Positions 1 through 5,140 of a stretch of DNA of 5,140 nt are shown here, piece by piece. The notes under the pieces were generated by a model. It did not search any database and was not told the DNA's origin. It saw only the letters and a program-made list of their open reading frames with translations. Made by a program: the position numbers and the translations under genes. This DNA comes from Pseudomonadota bacterium (lineage in GTDB: Bacteria > Bdellovibrionota > UBA1018 > CAIMNF01). The stretch is from NCBI GenBank assembly GCA_027482725.1, contig JAIXVT010000323.1, positions 1 through 5,140 on the forward strand, in the 5' to 3' direction. The number at the start of each line of letters is the position of its first letter. The stretch's first letter is position 1.

Positions 1-225
1 CGTCGGACACAAGGTCATCGCCAAGAACAAACTCAAATTCTCGTTACTGGAATTTCAGCAGGTGGAAAAACTGCGGAGCTTTCCAGTGCCGAGAAGAAGC
101 TGAAGACATCTAAGTTCTTCACTAATTTAAAGCCCAAAGGCCTTGCTCATACTCCTAAGACTTTAGGATCACGCAAGAAACTTGCTGCAGCCGCTGCTGC
201 AACGAAGGCTAAAGGAAAGGTTTAA
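1..225 (+). CDS. rplU: 50S ribosomal protein L21, C-terminal part (5' end outside window)
   Basis: L21 binds 23S rRNA in the large ribosomal subunit. Only the last 74 codons are in the window, read in frame 1 to a TAA at 223-225, which is followed directly by a second in-frame TAA. The first residues, RRTQGHRQEQTQILVTGISA, match the conserved L21 C-terminus; E. coli L21 has GHRQ followed by a run ending in KITGISA. The E. coli protein stops there, but here the frame continues for 54 more residues (bases 61-222). This tail is rich in Lys, Ala, Thr and Ser, includes a run of six alanines near the end, and finishes with KAKGKV. It has no motif I recognise and looks basic and disordered. The next gene, rpmA, starts 9 bases after the stop, as is usual for the rplU-rpmA pair. 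Identity is secure from the GHRQ...TGISA block and from the neighbour; the role of the tail is unknown. Confidence 0.93.
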   Translation, partial: RRTQGHRQEQTQILVTGISAGGKTAELSSAEKKLKTSKFFTNLKPKGLAHTPKTLGSRKKLAAAAAATKAKGKV

Positions 226-234
226 TAAAGCGTC

Positions 235-483
235 ATGGCACACAAAAAAGCCGGTGGTAGTACCAAAAACGGACGAGACAGTAACCCCAAAATGCTTGGT
301 GTAAAGCGTTACGGCGGACAGGTCGTAAAGTGTGGAGAAATCCTTGTGCGTCAGCGCGGGACCAAGTTTCATGCCGGACGTAACGTGGGCTTAGGTCGTG
401 ATTTTACGTTGTTTGCTCTAAAAGACGGCATCGTGAAGTTCGAGTTCAAAGACCAAAAGCGCCAAAAAGTTACGATCATCTAG
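235..483 (+). CDS. rpmA: 50S ribosomal protein L27
   Basis: L27 is a small large-subunit protein whose N-terminus reaches the peptidyl transferase centre and helps position tRNA. The 82-residue product is about the usual family length (E. coli about 85). It shows the hallmark MAHKKAGGSTKNGRDS start, followed by LGVKRYGGQ, the signature VRQRGTKFHAG at residues 38-48, and GRDFTLFA at 54-61. There is no N-terminal extension before AHKKAGG, unlike the cleaved presequence known in Firmicutes. The start at 235 is fixed by this conserved N-terminus. The Shine-Dalgarno signal is poor: the nearest purine-rich stretch (211-220) lies inside the rplU end, 14 bases from the ATG. Translational coupling to rplU is therefore likely. 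A strong terminator follows the stop codon. Confidence 0.98.
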   Translation: MAHKKAGGSTKNGRDSNPKMLGVKRYGGQVVKCGEILVRQRGTKFHAGRNVGLGRDFTLFALKDGIVKFEFKDQKRQKVTII

Positions 484-501
484 TCTTTGATTATCTTTTT
501 T

Positions 502-549
502 AAAAAAGAACCGGGATGAGGACATGCGGTCCACACCCGGTTTTTTTTT
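502..549 (+). terminator. Rho-independent terminator after rpmA
   Basis: A GC-rich hairpin is followed by nine T. The outer stem pairs CCGGG at 511-515 with CCCGG at 536-540. Inside it, TG (517-518) pairs with CA (534-535) and GGAC (520-523) pairs with GTCC (529-532), around a five-base loop at 524-528. A516 is bulged and A519/A533 is a mismatch. The A-rich stretch at 502-510 can also pair with the T run at 541-549, so the element could work in both directions, although no opposite-strand gene ends here. It closes the rplU-rpmA unit and lies only 14 bases before the obg start codon. Confidence 0.9.
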
Positions 550-563
550 GAATCGAGTTCAGT

Positions 564-1631
564 ATGCGATTTATCGACTCTGCAAAAATTAAAATTTCAG
601 CCGGCCACGGTGGCCCTGGATGCGTGAGCTTTCGGCGTGAAAAGTTTGCGCCAGTGGGAGGCCCCGACGGCGGAGACGGCGGGCGTGGTGGAGACGTTTT
701 TTTTACGTCGACCACGGGACTGGGCACACTCCAAGATTTTAGGTTCAAACGTATTTATAAAGCAGAGAACGGCCATCACGGATCCGGCACCAATAAAGCG
801 GGGCGTGACGGGGAAGACATTGAAATCAAAATTCCCGTAGGAACCGTCATCAAACAAGCCGAAACAGAAGAGGTTTTGTTTGACTTCACCGAACCTAACC
901 AACGTTGGCTTGCAGTAAAAGGCGGGCGCGGAGGCAAAGGAAACGCGCACTTTGTTTCGTCCACATTCCAAGCTCCAAAAATGGCGCAGCCCGGGGAACC
1001 CGGTCAAGATTTAGAACTCACCTTAGAGCTTAAACTTTTAGCGGATGTCGGCTTGATTGGATATCCCAACGCGGGGAAATCGACGCTGATTTCGCGCATG
1101 AGTGCGGCCCAGCCTAAAATTGCAGACTACCCATTCACCACATTAGTCCCCAACTTGGGCGTGGTTTTTGTAGAAGAATTCCAACACTACGTGGTGGCTG
1201 ATATTCCGGGCCTGATCGAAGGGGCATCCGAAGGGGCGGGGCTTGGACACCGATTTTTAAAACACATTGAGCGCACACAGATTTTGGTGCATCTCCTTGA
1301 TGGTGCGCATTTATTAGAATTTACGACTCGTCCTGATGACGAACCCGGTGCCAATGCCAAACACGGTGCGGATGAACTTGCGCGACTTTACAAGAACATT
1401 CGCAAGGAGCTGCACGCCTACAACCCCGAACTCACCTCTAAACAAGAATTTGTCGTGATCAATAAAGCCGATTTGTTTTACGGACAAGACGGATTTTTAG
1501 ACGAGGTGATCAAACATTTTCAGAAAAAAATCAAATCCCAAGCCCCTGTACAAATGCTCTCAAGCGCAACAGGAGAAGGGGTCCGGGACTTATCGCTGAC
1601 GCTTTGGCGCGCGCTTAAGGGAGAGCTCTAA
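564..1631 (+). CDS. obg: Obg-family GTPase (50S assembly / stress GTPase)
   Basis: Obg (CgtA/ObgE) binds GTP and ppGpp and acts in late 50S subunit assembly and growth control in the cytoplasm. Residues 1 to about 158 form the glycine-rich Obg fold, with runs such as GGPDGGDGGRGGDV (32-45) and KGGRGGKGNAHF (119-130). The G domain follows: P-loop GYPNAGKS (166-173), switch I YPFTT (189-193), DIPGL (213-217), NKAD (300-303) and SSATGEG (333-339). The protein ends about 16 residues after the last motif. It therefore lacks both the C-terminal OCT domain of Gram-positive homologues and the acidic tail of E. coli ObgE (about 390 residues). Between DIPGL and NKAD there is a longer than usual segment (about 249-280). 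The start matches the conserved MRFID-type N-terminus; the Shine-Dalgarno is weak (CGAG at 554-557). nadD begins 6 bases after the stop, so the two are co-transcribed. Confidence 0.97.
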   Translation: MRFIDSAKIKISAGHGGPGCVSFRREKFAPVGGPDGGDGGRGGDVFFTSTTGLGTLQDFRFKRIYKAENGHHGSGTNKAGRDGEDIEIKIPVGTVIKQAETEEVLFDFTEPNQRWLAVKGGRGGKGNAHFVSSTFQAPKMAQPGEPGQDLELTLELKLLADVGLIGYPNAGKSTLISRMSAAQPKIADYPFTTLVPNLGVVFVEEFQHYVVADIPGLIEGASEGAGLGHRFLKHIERTQILVHLLDGAHLLEFTTRPDDEPGANAKHGADELARLYKNIRKELHAYNPELTSKQEFVVINKADLFYGQDGFLDEVIKHFQKKIKSQAPVQMLSSATGEGVRDLSLTLWRALKGEL

Positions 1632-1637
1632 CGGGTT

Positions 1638-2219
1638 ATGCCAAAAGGATCTGAACAAAAAACCTTGGTGATTTTCGGGGGGACTTTTGATCCTCCCCAT
1701 ATCGGTCACTTGCGTATTTTTGAAGCACTGGCCGCACGCTTTGGCCGGGAAAATGTTCATATTCACCCCACCTTTGATCAACCCTTAAAAAAAATCGCAA
1801 CCCCGTTCGAACAACGGTTGCAGTGGTGCAAACTGTTTTTTAAAACCGCCGTAGTAAGTGATTTTGAACGTGAAATCCAATCCACCTGCACCTTTGATCT
1901 GCTCCGCGCCTACCGGCAAAAAGGAATTCGTCCTGTATTTGCTATGGGATCAGACCAAACGCGCAATCTTCCTCTTTGGAAAAATTTTCCAGAGGTTTTG
2001 GATTTGGCAACTTGGGTGGTGTGGCAACGGGTAGGCGATCCTGAACCGGTGGCTTGGCCGCTTCCGGGATCTGAAGGCCGTCCCTTACCTGAAGTGATCC
2101 GGCACGACGCTCCTGCCATCCGATCTACCGATTTGAGGACGTGGGCGGAGCTAGGGCAATTCGAAAGATGTCAGGGGTTCGTTGCAGACGAAATTTTACA
2201 GGATTTGAAACGACGTTAA
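1638..2219 (+). CDS. nadD: Nicotinate-nucleotide adenylyltransferase
   Basis: NadD transfers AMP from ATP to nicotinic acid mononucleotide, giving deamido-NAD, the penultimate step of NAD synthesis. The 193-residue product is close to the usual family size (about 190-215). The nucleotidyltransferase signature GGTFDPPHIGH is at residues 14-24 and holds the two histidines of the HxGH motif. GSDQTRNLPLWKNF (104-117) matches the NadD substrate-binding region with its conserved Trp. IRSTDLR (161-167) is the family's C-terminal S/T-x-x-R ATP-binding motif. The ATG at 1638 lies 6 bases after the obg stop. The best Shine-Dalgarno, AGGGAG at about 1618-1623, sits inside obg at a long spacing of about 14 bases, so translation may depend on coupling to obg. 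The obg-nadD-rsfS order is common in bacteria and supports the call. Confidence 0.96.
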   Translation: MPKGSEQKTLVIFGGTFDPPHIGHLRIFEALAARFGRENVHIHPTFDQPLKKIATPFEQRLQWCKLFFKTAVVSDFEREIQSTCTFDLLRAYRQKGIRPVFAMGSDQTRNLPLWKNFPEVLDLATWVVWQRVGDPEPVAWPLPGSEGRPLPEVIRHDAPAIRSTDLRTWAELGQFERCQGFVADEILQDLKRR

Positions 2220-2235
2220 TCATGAAGGAAAAAAT

Positions 2236-2634
2236 ATGCCAGAAGTTGTAATCGAAGTGGATCAGGTGTCGTTAGCGAAAGCGTTTTTAGCGGTACAAGC
2301 CGCGGCCGCAAAAAAAGCCGATAACATGAGGATTTTGGATCTCAGGGAACAATCCGCCTTTACGGAATATTTTTTGGTTTGCTCTGCGACGAGCGACCGT
2401 CAGGCCATGGCGATTGCCGATAGCATTGGGATCGAATTGAAAGAAGACGGATTTAATCCCGTGGCAGTGGAAGGTTACCGCGACGGACGCTGGATCATTA
2501 TGGACTACGGCGATCTGGTGGTGCATGTGTTCTTGGATGCGTTACGGGACTATTACAATTTGGAAGGACTTTGGGGACAAGCTCCCCGGGTGCCGATTCC
2601 ACAGGAACTTTATATTTCTCCCCCCATGAATTAA
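2236..2634 (+). CDS. rsfS: Ribosomal silencing factor RsfS
   Basis: RsfS binds L14 on the 50S subunit and prevents joining with the 30S subunit, lowering translation when nutrients are scarce. The 132-residue product has the full family pattern: ADNMRILDLREQSAFTEYFLVCSATSDRQ (residues 28-56), VEGYRDGRWIIMDYGDLVVHVF (78-99) and the end block RDYYNLEGLWGQAPRV (104-119). The start at 2236 has a good Shine-Dalgarno, AAGGA at 2225-2229, six bases upstream. The gap to nadD is 16 bases. An Ala/Lys-rich stretch at 20-27 (VQAAAAKK) lies in the N-terminal helix region and looks unremarkable. The gene was formerly called ybeB or iojap; it usually stands beside nadD and rlmH, as here. Confidence 0.97.
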   Translation: MPEVVIEVDQVSLAKAFLAVQAAAAKKADNMRILDLREQSAFTEYFLVCSATSDRQAMAIADSIGIELKEDGFNPVAVEGYRDGRWIIMDYGDLVVHVFLDALRDYYNLEGLWGQAPRVPIPQELYISPPMN

Positions 2635-2649
2635 ACCTAAGGAACACCA

Positions 2650-3141
2650 ATGCAATCGCTGACCCTGATTTGTTTTGGAAAATTGAAAACCCCGGGATTC
2701 GAACAAGCGGTGAATGACTTTGAAAAACGACTGGGGAAATACTTTAAGTTCGACGTCCGCGAACTCAAACCCGTCAAAGTTTCCGAAAAATCAGATCGGG
2801 TCCGGCAGGCCGTCCAAGAGACCGAAGCCCAAATGATTTTTGATGAAATTGAAAAAGTGAACCGAACCAAATCCGTGTGGGCGATTGACGAACGGGGTTT
2901 GGCTCGGTCTACAAAGTCTTGGGCCGAAGAAATTGAAGCCCATAAAAACGCCGGGAAACATTTAGTTCTGGTGATTGGGAGTGGCCTTGGTCTTCCGCGC
3001 CAGGTGTTGCTCCAAGCCAATAAAATTATTTCTTTTGGGCCACAAACATTTTCTCATGAACTTGCCCGTTTGGTTTTAACCGAACAACTCTACCGTGCGG
3101 GATCGCTCGCTGCGGGGCACCCTTATCATAACGAGGGATAG
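2650..3141 (+). CDS. rlmH: 23S rRNA pseudouridine-1915 N3-methyltransferase RlmH
   Basis: RlmH is a small SPOUT methyltransferase that uses S-adenosylmethionine to methylate pseudouridine 1915 in helix 69 of 23S rRNA, acting on assembled 70S ribosomes. The 163-residue product is slightly longer than the usual 155. The C-terminal trefoil-knot half is clear: LVLVIGSGLGL (105-115) corresponds to the SAM-binding loop, SHELARLVLTEQLYRA (135-150) to the conserved knot helix, and HPYHNEG (157-163) to the invariant HPYH end. The N-terminal block LTLICFGKLK (4-13) also fits the family. The SAM-loop core reads G-S-G-L-G where many homologues have G-G-x-x-G, a mild variation. The Shine-Dalgarno AAGGA (2639-2643) is six bases before the ATG. 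The gap to rsfS is 15 bases, so the two genes are very likely one transcript. Confidence 0.96.
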   Translation: MQSLTLICFGKLKTPGFEQAVNDFEKRLGKYFKFDVRELKPVKVSEKSDRVRQAVQETEAQMIFDEIEKVNRTKSVWAIDERGLARSTKSWAEEIEAHKNAGKHLVLVIGSGLGLPRQVLLQANKIISFGPQTFSHELARLVLTEQLYRAGSLAAGHPYHNEG

Positions 3142-3190
3142 GCCCTAGAGCGACTCGCCCGATGGCACGGCCCTTGAATCTGCGGGTGGA

Positions 3191-3802
3191 ATGATCTGCC
3201 ACTACTGTCGTCACCGCTTTGCAGGTTGGGGGGTTAAAAAGTTCTGCGCGGTTTGTTTATCGCGCCTATTCCCCAAAGACTTACCACCCAGAATGATGCC
3301 TCTCCAGGGGTTCCAGCAAGCCGTAGCACTCCGCACTGCGACACGGGACCATCATCCTTTTTTTTTAGAATGGAAAGGAAAACGTCACGGCTACCTCCTG
3401 GACGTCATGCTGAGCAATCTCCCGCTCCGTCTGATTTCGCCTAAAGATGTCTTGATTCCGATTCCTTCGCAAAAAGAACCGGGATCTGCAGGGGTTATTG
3501 CAGAAGCCCTGTCCACAAGGACTGGAGCAAAAATCGCTCAACTCCTTTGCCCCCTGCCCCGACCAAAACAAAGCGCCTTGCCATCGGCATTTGATCGTGT
3601 TTTCCAGGGGAAACAAAGGTTTGGTGCTACGACCTTTCCCCAAGCCGTATCGCCCCATTCTCAAGCATGGATCGTCGATGACCTCTGGACCACGGGAACA
3701 AGCCTCATGCACGCGGCTGATCTCTTGAGCGTGATTCGCCCCGATTTAACGCTCCATGCGCTGAGTCTGTTTTTTAGAGATTCGTCGGATTATGCTCGCT
3801 AA
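3191..3802 (+). CDS. ComF-like phosphoribosyltransferase-fold protein
   Basis: The product (203 residues) has the ComF plan: a small N-terminal zinc-binding unit and a type I phosphoribosyltransferase domain. Cysteines C3, C6, C19 and C22 form two CxxC pairs. IVDDLWTTGTSL (161-172) is the PRPP-binding motif with its paired acidic residues, and PKQSALPSAFDRVFQGKQRF (125-144) matches the ComF block with conserved K-Q...R...F spacing. In competent bacteria ComF is needed for DNA uptake, but many non-competent species also carry the family and its reaction is unknown. The usual R-G-F-N-Q stretch after the IPIP strand is replaced by EPGSAGVIAEAL (96-107), so the domain is divergent. The ATG at 3191 is the first possible start in this open frame (an in-frame stop lies at 3146-3148) and is required to keep C3. 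GGTGG ends one base before it, an unusually close Shine-Dalgarno. It lies 49 bases after rlmH and probably shares its transcript. Confidence 0.82.
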   Translation: MICHYCRHRFAGWGVKKFCAVCLSRLFPKDLPPRMMPLQGFQQAVALRTATRDHHPFFLEWKGKRHGYLLDVMLSNLPLRLISPKDVLIPIPSQKEPGSAGVIAEALSTRTGAKIAQLLCPLPRPKQSALPSAFDRVFQGKQRFGATTFPQAVSPHSQAWIVDDLWTTGTSLMHAADLLSVIRPDLTLHALSLFFRDSSDYAR

Positions 3803-4892
3803 ACGACACGGCAGGCACTTGGAATTCGTCGGCAATCATCTCTAAGCCTCGCGATAGTCCTGTGATTTCAGTGAACACACGAACACGCGGACTCAAATAC
3901 TGATTCTGCACTTTGCCCTCAGCAACGATTGCACGGGGTTCAAAAACCACGCGTTCTTTGGTCACTGCCGCCATAAAATCAGGTTGATCAAAGGCCTTGG
4001 CTAAAGCCTGCTTCATTTTCCGCAAGCGCTTCATAATCGCGTGGTTGTCTTCGCCTTCATCGAGGGTAATAAACGCGCTCCACACGGAAGATCCGTTGTC
4101 CGTAAAAAACCCCATCACATTCCGATCCAATTGTTCGCCCGTGTCACGGGACATCGGGATCATGAGTCCGGTATCCAAAACCGGAGGAGTGAATGTGGGA
4201 TGATCAAAATAAACTTGGAGCAACCCCACAAACTCAGAGGATCGAATATGAGTGAGCGCTGGCGCAGCGGAAATCGCAAGCTCTGGAATCGTTTTTAAAT
4301 CGGAGAACCGATCTCCATAAAAAATTCGTGAGAATTCCACTTCTTTCCCGTGGGAAAACTTTGCTTTTCCTATTTGTCCGTCTGCAAACGATAGGTCAAC
4401 GAGGGGATGTTCTTCGATTACCGTTAGGCCGGGATAAGCCGAACATTTTTCCCGGAGTGCGCGCAACAATGTGGTCAACAACAAGCCGCCAACGCGATAC
4501 TCCCTCACCGAAACCTGGGTCTTTTCCGGTCCCCAAAGGAGTGCATCTAAAGCCTCTTCTTGAGCGTCCAGGGTGATTCCCCGTTTAAACACGGGAAGTT
4601 TAAAGGCTTTGTTACGCCAAACCCGATGGAATAAACCTGTTTCTACAGGATTGGCGTTGGGTTCCCATCCCAAAAAATCAATCGCTGAAAACAAAACACT
4701 GAGGGCTTTTTCGGAATGAACGGCAGGCATGAGTGGCATCCACCCATGTCCCGAACCTTTAGCCCAAATCACGCCGGGGGATTCTGGAGAGCTGCCCGAT
4801 AAGGCTCCGTTTTTCTTTGAACTCTGGAGCGCCTGCATCACGGCGAATGCAGCAACTGAGGTGTTTCCGACAACCAAAATAGGCAGAGTCAT
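3774..4892 (-). CDS. Uncharacterised protein, possibly a divergent FAD/NAD(P)-oxidoreductase-like fold
   Basis: I do not recognise this 372-residue protein. It is probably cytoplasmic: no signal peptide or membrane segment is evident. The N-terminus LPILVVGNTSVAAFAVMQAL (3-22) has the beta-strand, glycine, alpha-helix shape that opens Rossmann-type dinucleotide-binding domains, but the GxGxxG motif is not intact. Residues about 136-198 (GLLLTTLLRALREKC, then GLTVIEEHPLVDLSFADGQI and an F-Y-G-D end) resemble the helix plus paired strands of FAD-dependent oxidoreductases of the amine-oxidase or DAO type. No clear C-terminal FAD-binding GD motif is seen. The fold is therefore an inference and cofactor binding may be lost. 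The frame is long, ungapped and coding-like, and its ATG is the only start after an in-frame stop at 4908-4910. There is no Shine-Dalgarno upstream. The 3' end overlaps comF by 29 bases, and rarA diverges from its 5' side. Confidence 0.8.
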   Translation of the reverse strand: MTLPILVVGNTSVAAFAVMQALQSSKKNGALSGSSPESPGVIWAKGSGHGWMPLMPAVHSEKALSVLFSAIDFLGWEPNANPVETGLFHRVWRNKAFKLPVFKRGITLDAQEEALDALLWGPEKTQVSVREYRVGGLLLTTLLRALREKCSAYPGLTVIEEHPLVDLSFADGQIGKAKFSHGKEVEFSRIFYGDRFSDLKTIPELAISAAPALTHIRSSEFVGLLQVYFDHPTFTPPVLDTGLMIPMSRDTGEQLDRNVMGFFTDNGSSVWSAFITLDEGEDNHAIMKRLRKMKQALAKAFDQPDFMAAVTKERVVFEPRAIVAEGKVQNQYLSPRVRVFTEITGLSRGLEMIADEFQVPAVSFSEHNPTNL

Positions 4893-4935
4893 AGCGAATA
4901 GTGTATCTTAAAACGACGGAAAAAGCCTTCAGGTC

Positions 4936-4954
4936 ACCACGTTCTGAACGTGGT
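4936..4954. promoter_or_regulatory. Perfect 19-bp palindrome in the divergent spacer, candidate operator or 5'-UTR hairpin
   Basis: ACCACGTTC and GAACGTGGT form nine-base arms around a single central T (4945). The site lies in the 82-bp spacer between the minus-strand 372-residue gene and rarA, ending 20 bases before the rarA ATG and 9 bases before its Shine-Dalgarno. As DNA it looks like a site for a dimeric regulator. As RNA it could fold a stem of about seven pairs just ahead of the rarA ribosome-binding site. It has no adjoining T run, so it is not a terminator. The GTTC/GAAC half-sites recall some LexA boxes, but the one-base centre does not fit any LexA consensus I know. No convincing -35/-10 pair was found on either strand of this spacer. 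Confidence 0.5.
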
Positions 4955-4974
4955 CCGCCCCCAAGGGAATCACG

Positions 4975-5140
4975 ATGAGCGATGAAAACGATTTATTTTT
5001 TAATGAAAAAAATTTATTCACTGAACTCGTCCCTGAGCTCTCGGGCCCTCTTGCTGAAATTTTACGTCCAAAGACTCTAGATGATGTCATTGGTCACGAA
5101 TCACTGACGGGCCCCAAGGGGCAACTGCGATCATGGATAA
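4975..5140 (+). CDS. rarA: Replication-associated recombination protein A (AAA+ ATPase), N-terminal part (3' end outside window)
   Basis: RarA (MgsA) is a cytoplasmic AAA+ ATPase related to clamp-loader subunits and eukaryotic Mgs1/WRNIP1; it acts at stalled or collapsed replication forks. Only the first 55 codons are present. The family's opening block is clear: GPLAEILRPKTLDDVIGHESLTGPKGQLR (residues 24-52), matching the usual PLA-x-R-x-RP-x-x-x-x-x-x-GQ-x-HL-x-G pattern before the Walker A motif, which lies beyond the window. The ATG at 4975 has a good Shine-Dalgarno, AGGG at 4964-4967, seven bases upstream. The first 20 or so residues (Asp/Glu/Asn/Phe-rich) form a short variable leader similar in length to those of homologues. 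The RuvB-type AAA+ family has similar N-termini, but the LRPKTLDDVIGHE arrangement followed closely by a GP-K step fits RarA best. Confidence 0.87.
   Translation, partial: MSDENDLFFNEKNLFTELVPELSGPLAEILRPKTLDDVIGHESLTGPKGQLRSWI

Noticed and set aside
470..497. Possible promoter TTACGA/TATCTT before the terminator and obg
   Set aside because: The -35 matches the consensus at only three of six positions and the spacer is 16; too weak to annotate.
697..704. Eight-T run in obg flanked by GACG and ACGTC
   Set aside because: It encodes conserved beta-strand residues (V-F-F) in frame; there is no sign of a frameshift and the flanking repeat is too short to be a terminator.
597..1007. 136-codon open frame on the minus strand inside obg
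   Set aside because: It lies fully antisense to the conserved Obg domain, its product resembles no family, and it is explained by the codon composition of obg.
3142..3190. 49-base gap between rlmH and comF as a promoter or terminator region
   Set aside because: No stable hairpin with a T run and no recognisable -35/-10 pair is seen; it looks like a plain intra-operon spacer.
3365..3712. 115-codon minus-strand open frame within comF
   Set aside because: It is antisense to the PRTase domain, which has clear motifs on the plus strand; no independent coding evidence.
3727..3775. Inverted repeat GAGCGT/ACGCTC (3727-3732 and 3749-3754) followed by TTTTTT at 3770-3775, a possible terminator for comF
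   Set aside because: The loop is 16 bases and the T run starts 15 bases after the stem, inside the coding region; the geometry does not fit intrinsic termination.
3780..3832. Nine-base direct repeat ATTCGTCGG at 3780-3788 and 3824-3832
   Set aside because: Short, only two copies, and within or next to coding sequence; chance is sufficient and no mobile-element hallmark is present.
4041..4576. Plus-strand open frames opposite the 372-residue gene (4041-4298, 4328-4576)
   Set aside because: They are short, lack convincing ribosome-binding sites and family motifs, and shadow a much longer minus-strand frame.

Overview
The window looks like a stretch of ordinary bacterial chromosome. It carries a conserved ribosome and GTPase housekeeping cluster followed by a less conserved divergent gene pair. 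Base composition is close to balanced, coding density is very high, and no mobile elements, tRNAs, rRNAs or CRISPR arrays are visible. The order rplU-rpmA-obg-nadD-rsfS-rlmH is widespread in Gram-negative bacteria. L27 starts directly with MAHKKAGG, without the cleavable N-terminal extension known from Firmicutes, and Obg has no C-terminal OCT domain. This suggests a Gram-negative lineage, perhaps Bdellovibrionota or another former deltaproteobacterium, but that placement is a guess from gene order and protein style, not a demonstrated assignment.

Layout: positions 1-225 hold the 3' end of rplU (L21), which carries an unusual 54-residue Lys/Ala-rich tail. rpmA (L27) follows at 235-483. A strong intrinsic terminator at 502-549 closes this ribosomal unit. 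A tight same-strand unit then runs through obg (564-1631), nadD (1638-2219), rsfS (2236-2634), rlmH (2650-3141) and a ComF-like phosphoribosyltransferase (3191-3802). On the opposite strand, an unrecognised 372-residue protein (3774-4892) runs convergently into comF and overlaps its last 29 bases. An 82-bp divergent spacer (4893-4974) contains a perfect 19-bp palindrome and separates this gene from the start of rarA (4975 to the window end, truncated).

Functionally, most of the cluster serves ribosome production and its control. L21 and L27 are large-subunit proteins, Obg is a 50S assembly GTPase, RsfS is a 50S silencing factor that blocks subunit joining, and RlmH methylates 23S rRNA in the assembled ribosome. 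NadD supplies NAD. ComF-like proteins are linked to DNA uptake in competent bacteria, and RarA acts at stalled replication forks.

No clearly new multi-gene system is visible. The parts most worth a second look are the orphan 372-residue protein with a degenerate Rossmann-like N-terminus, the palindrome between it and rarA, the L21 tail, and the terminator only 14 bases before the obg start.
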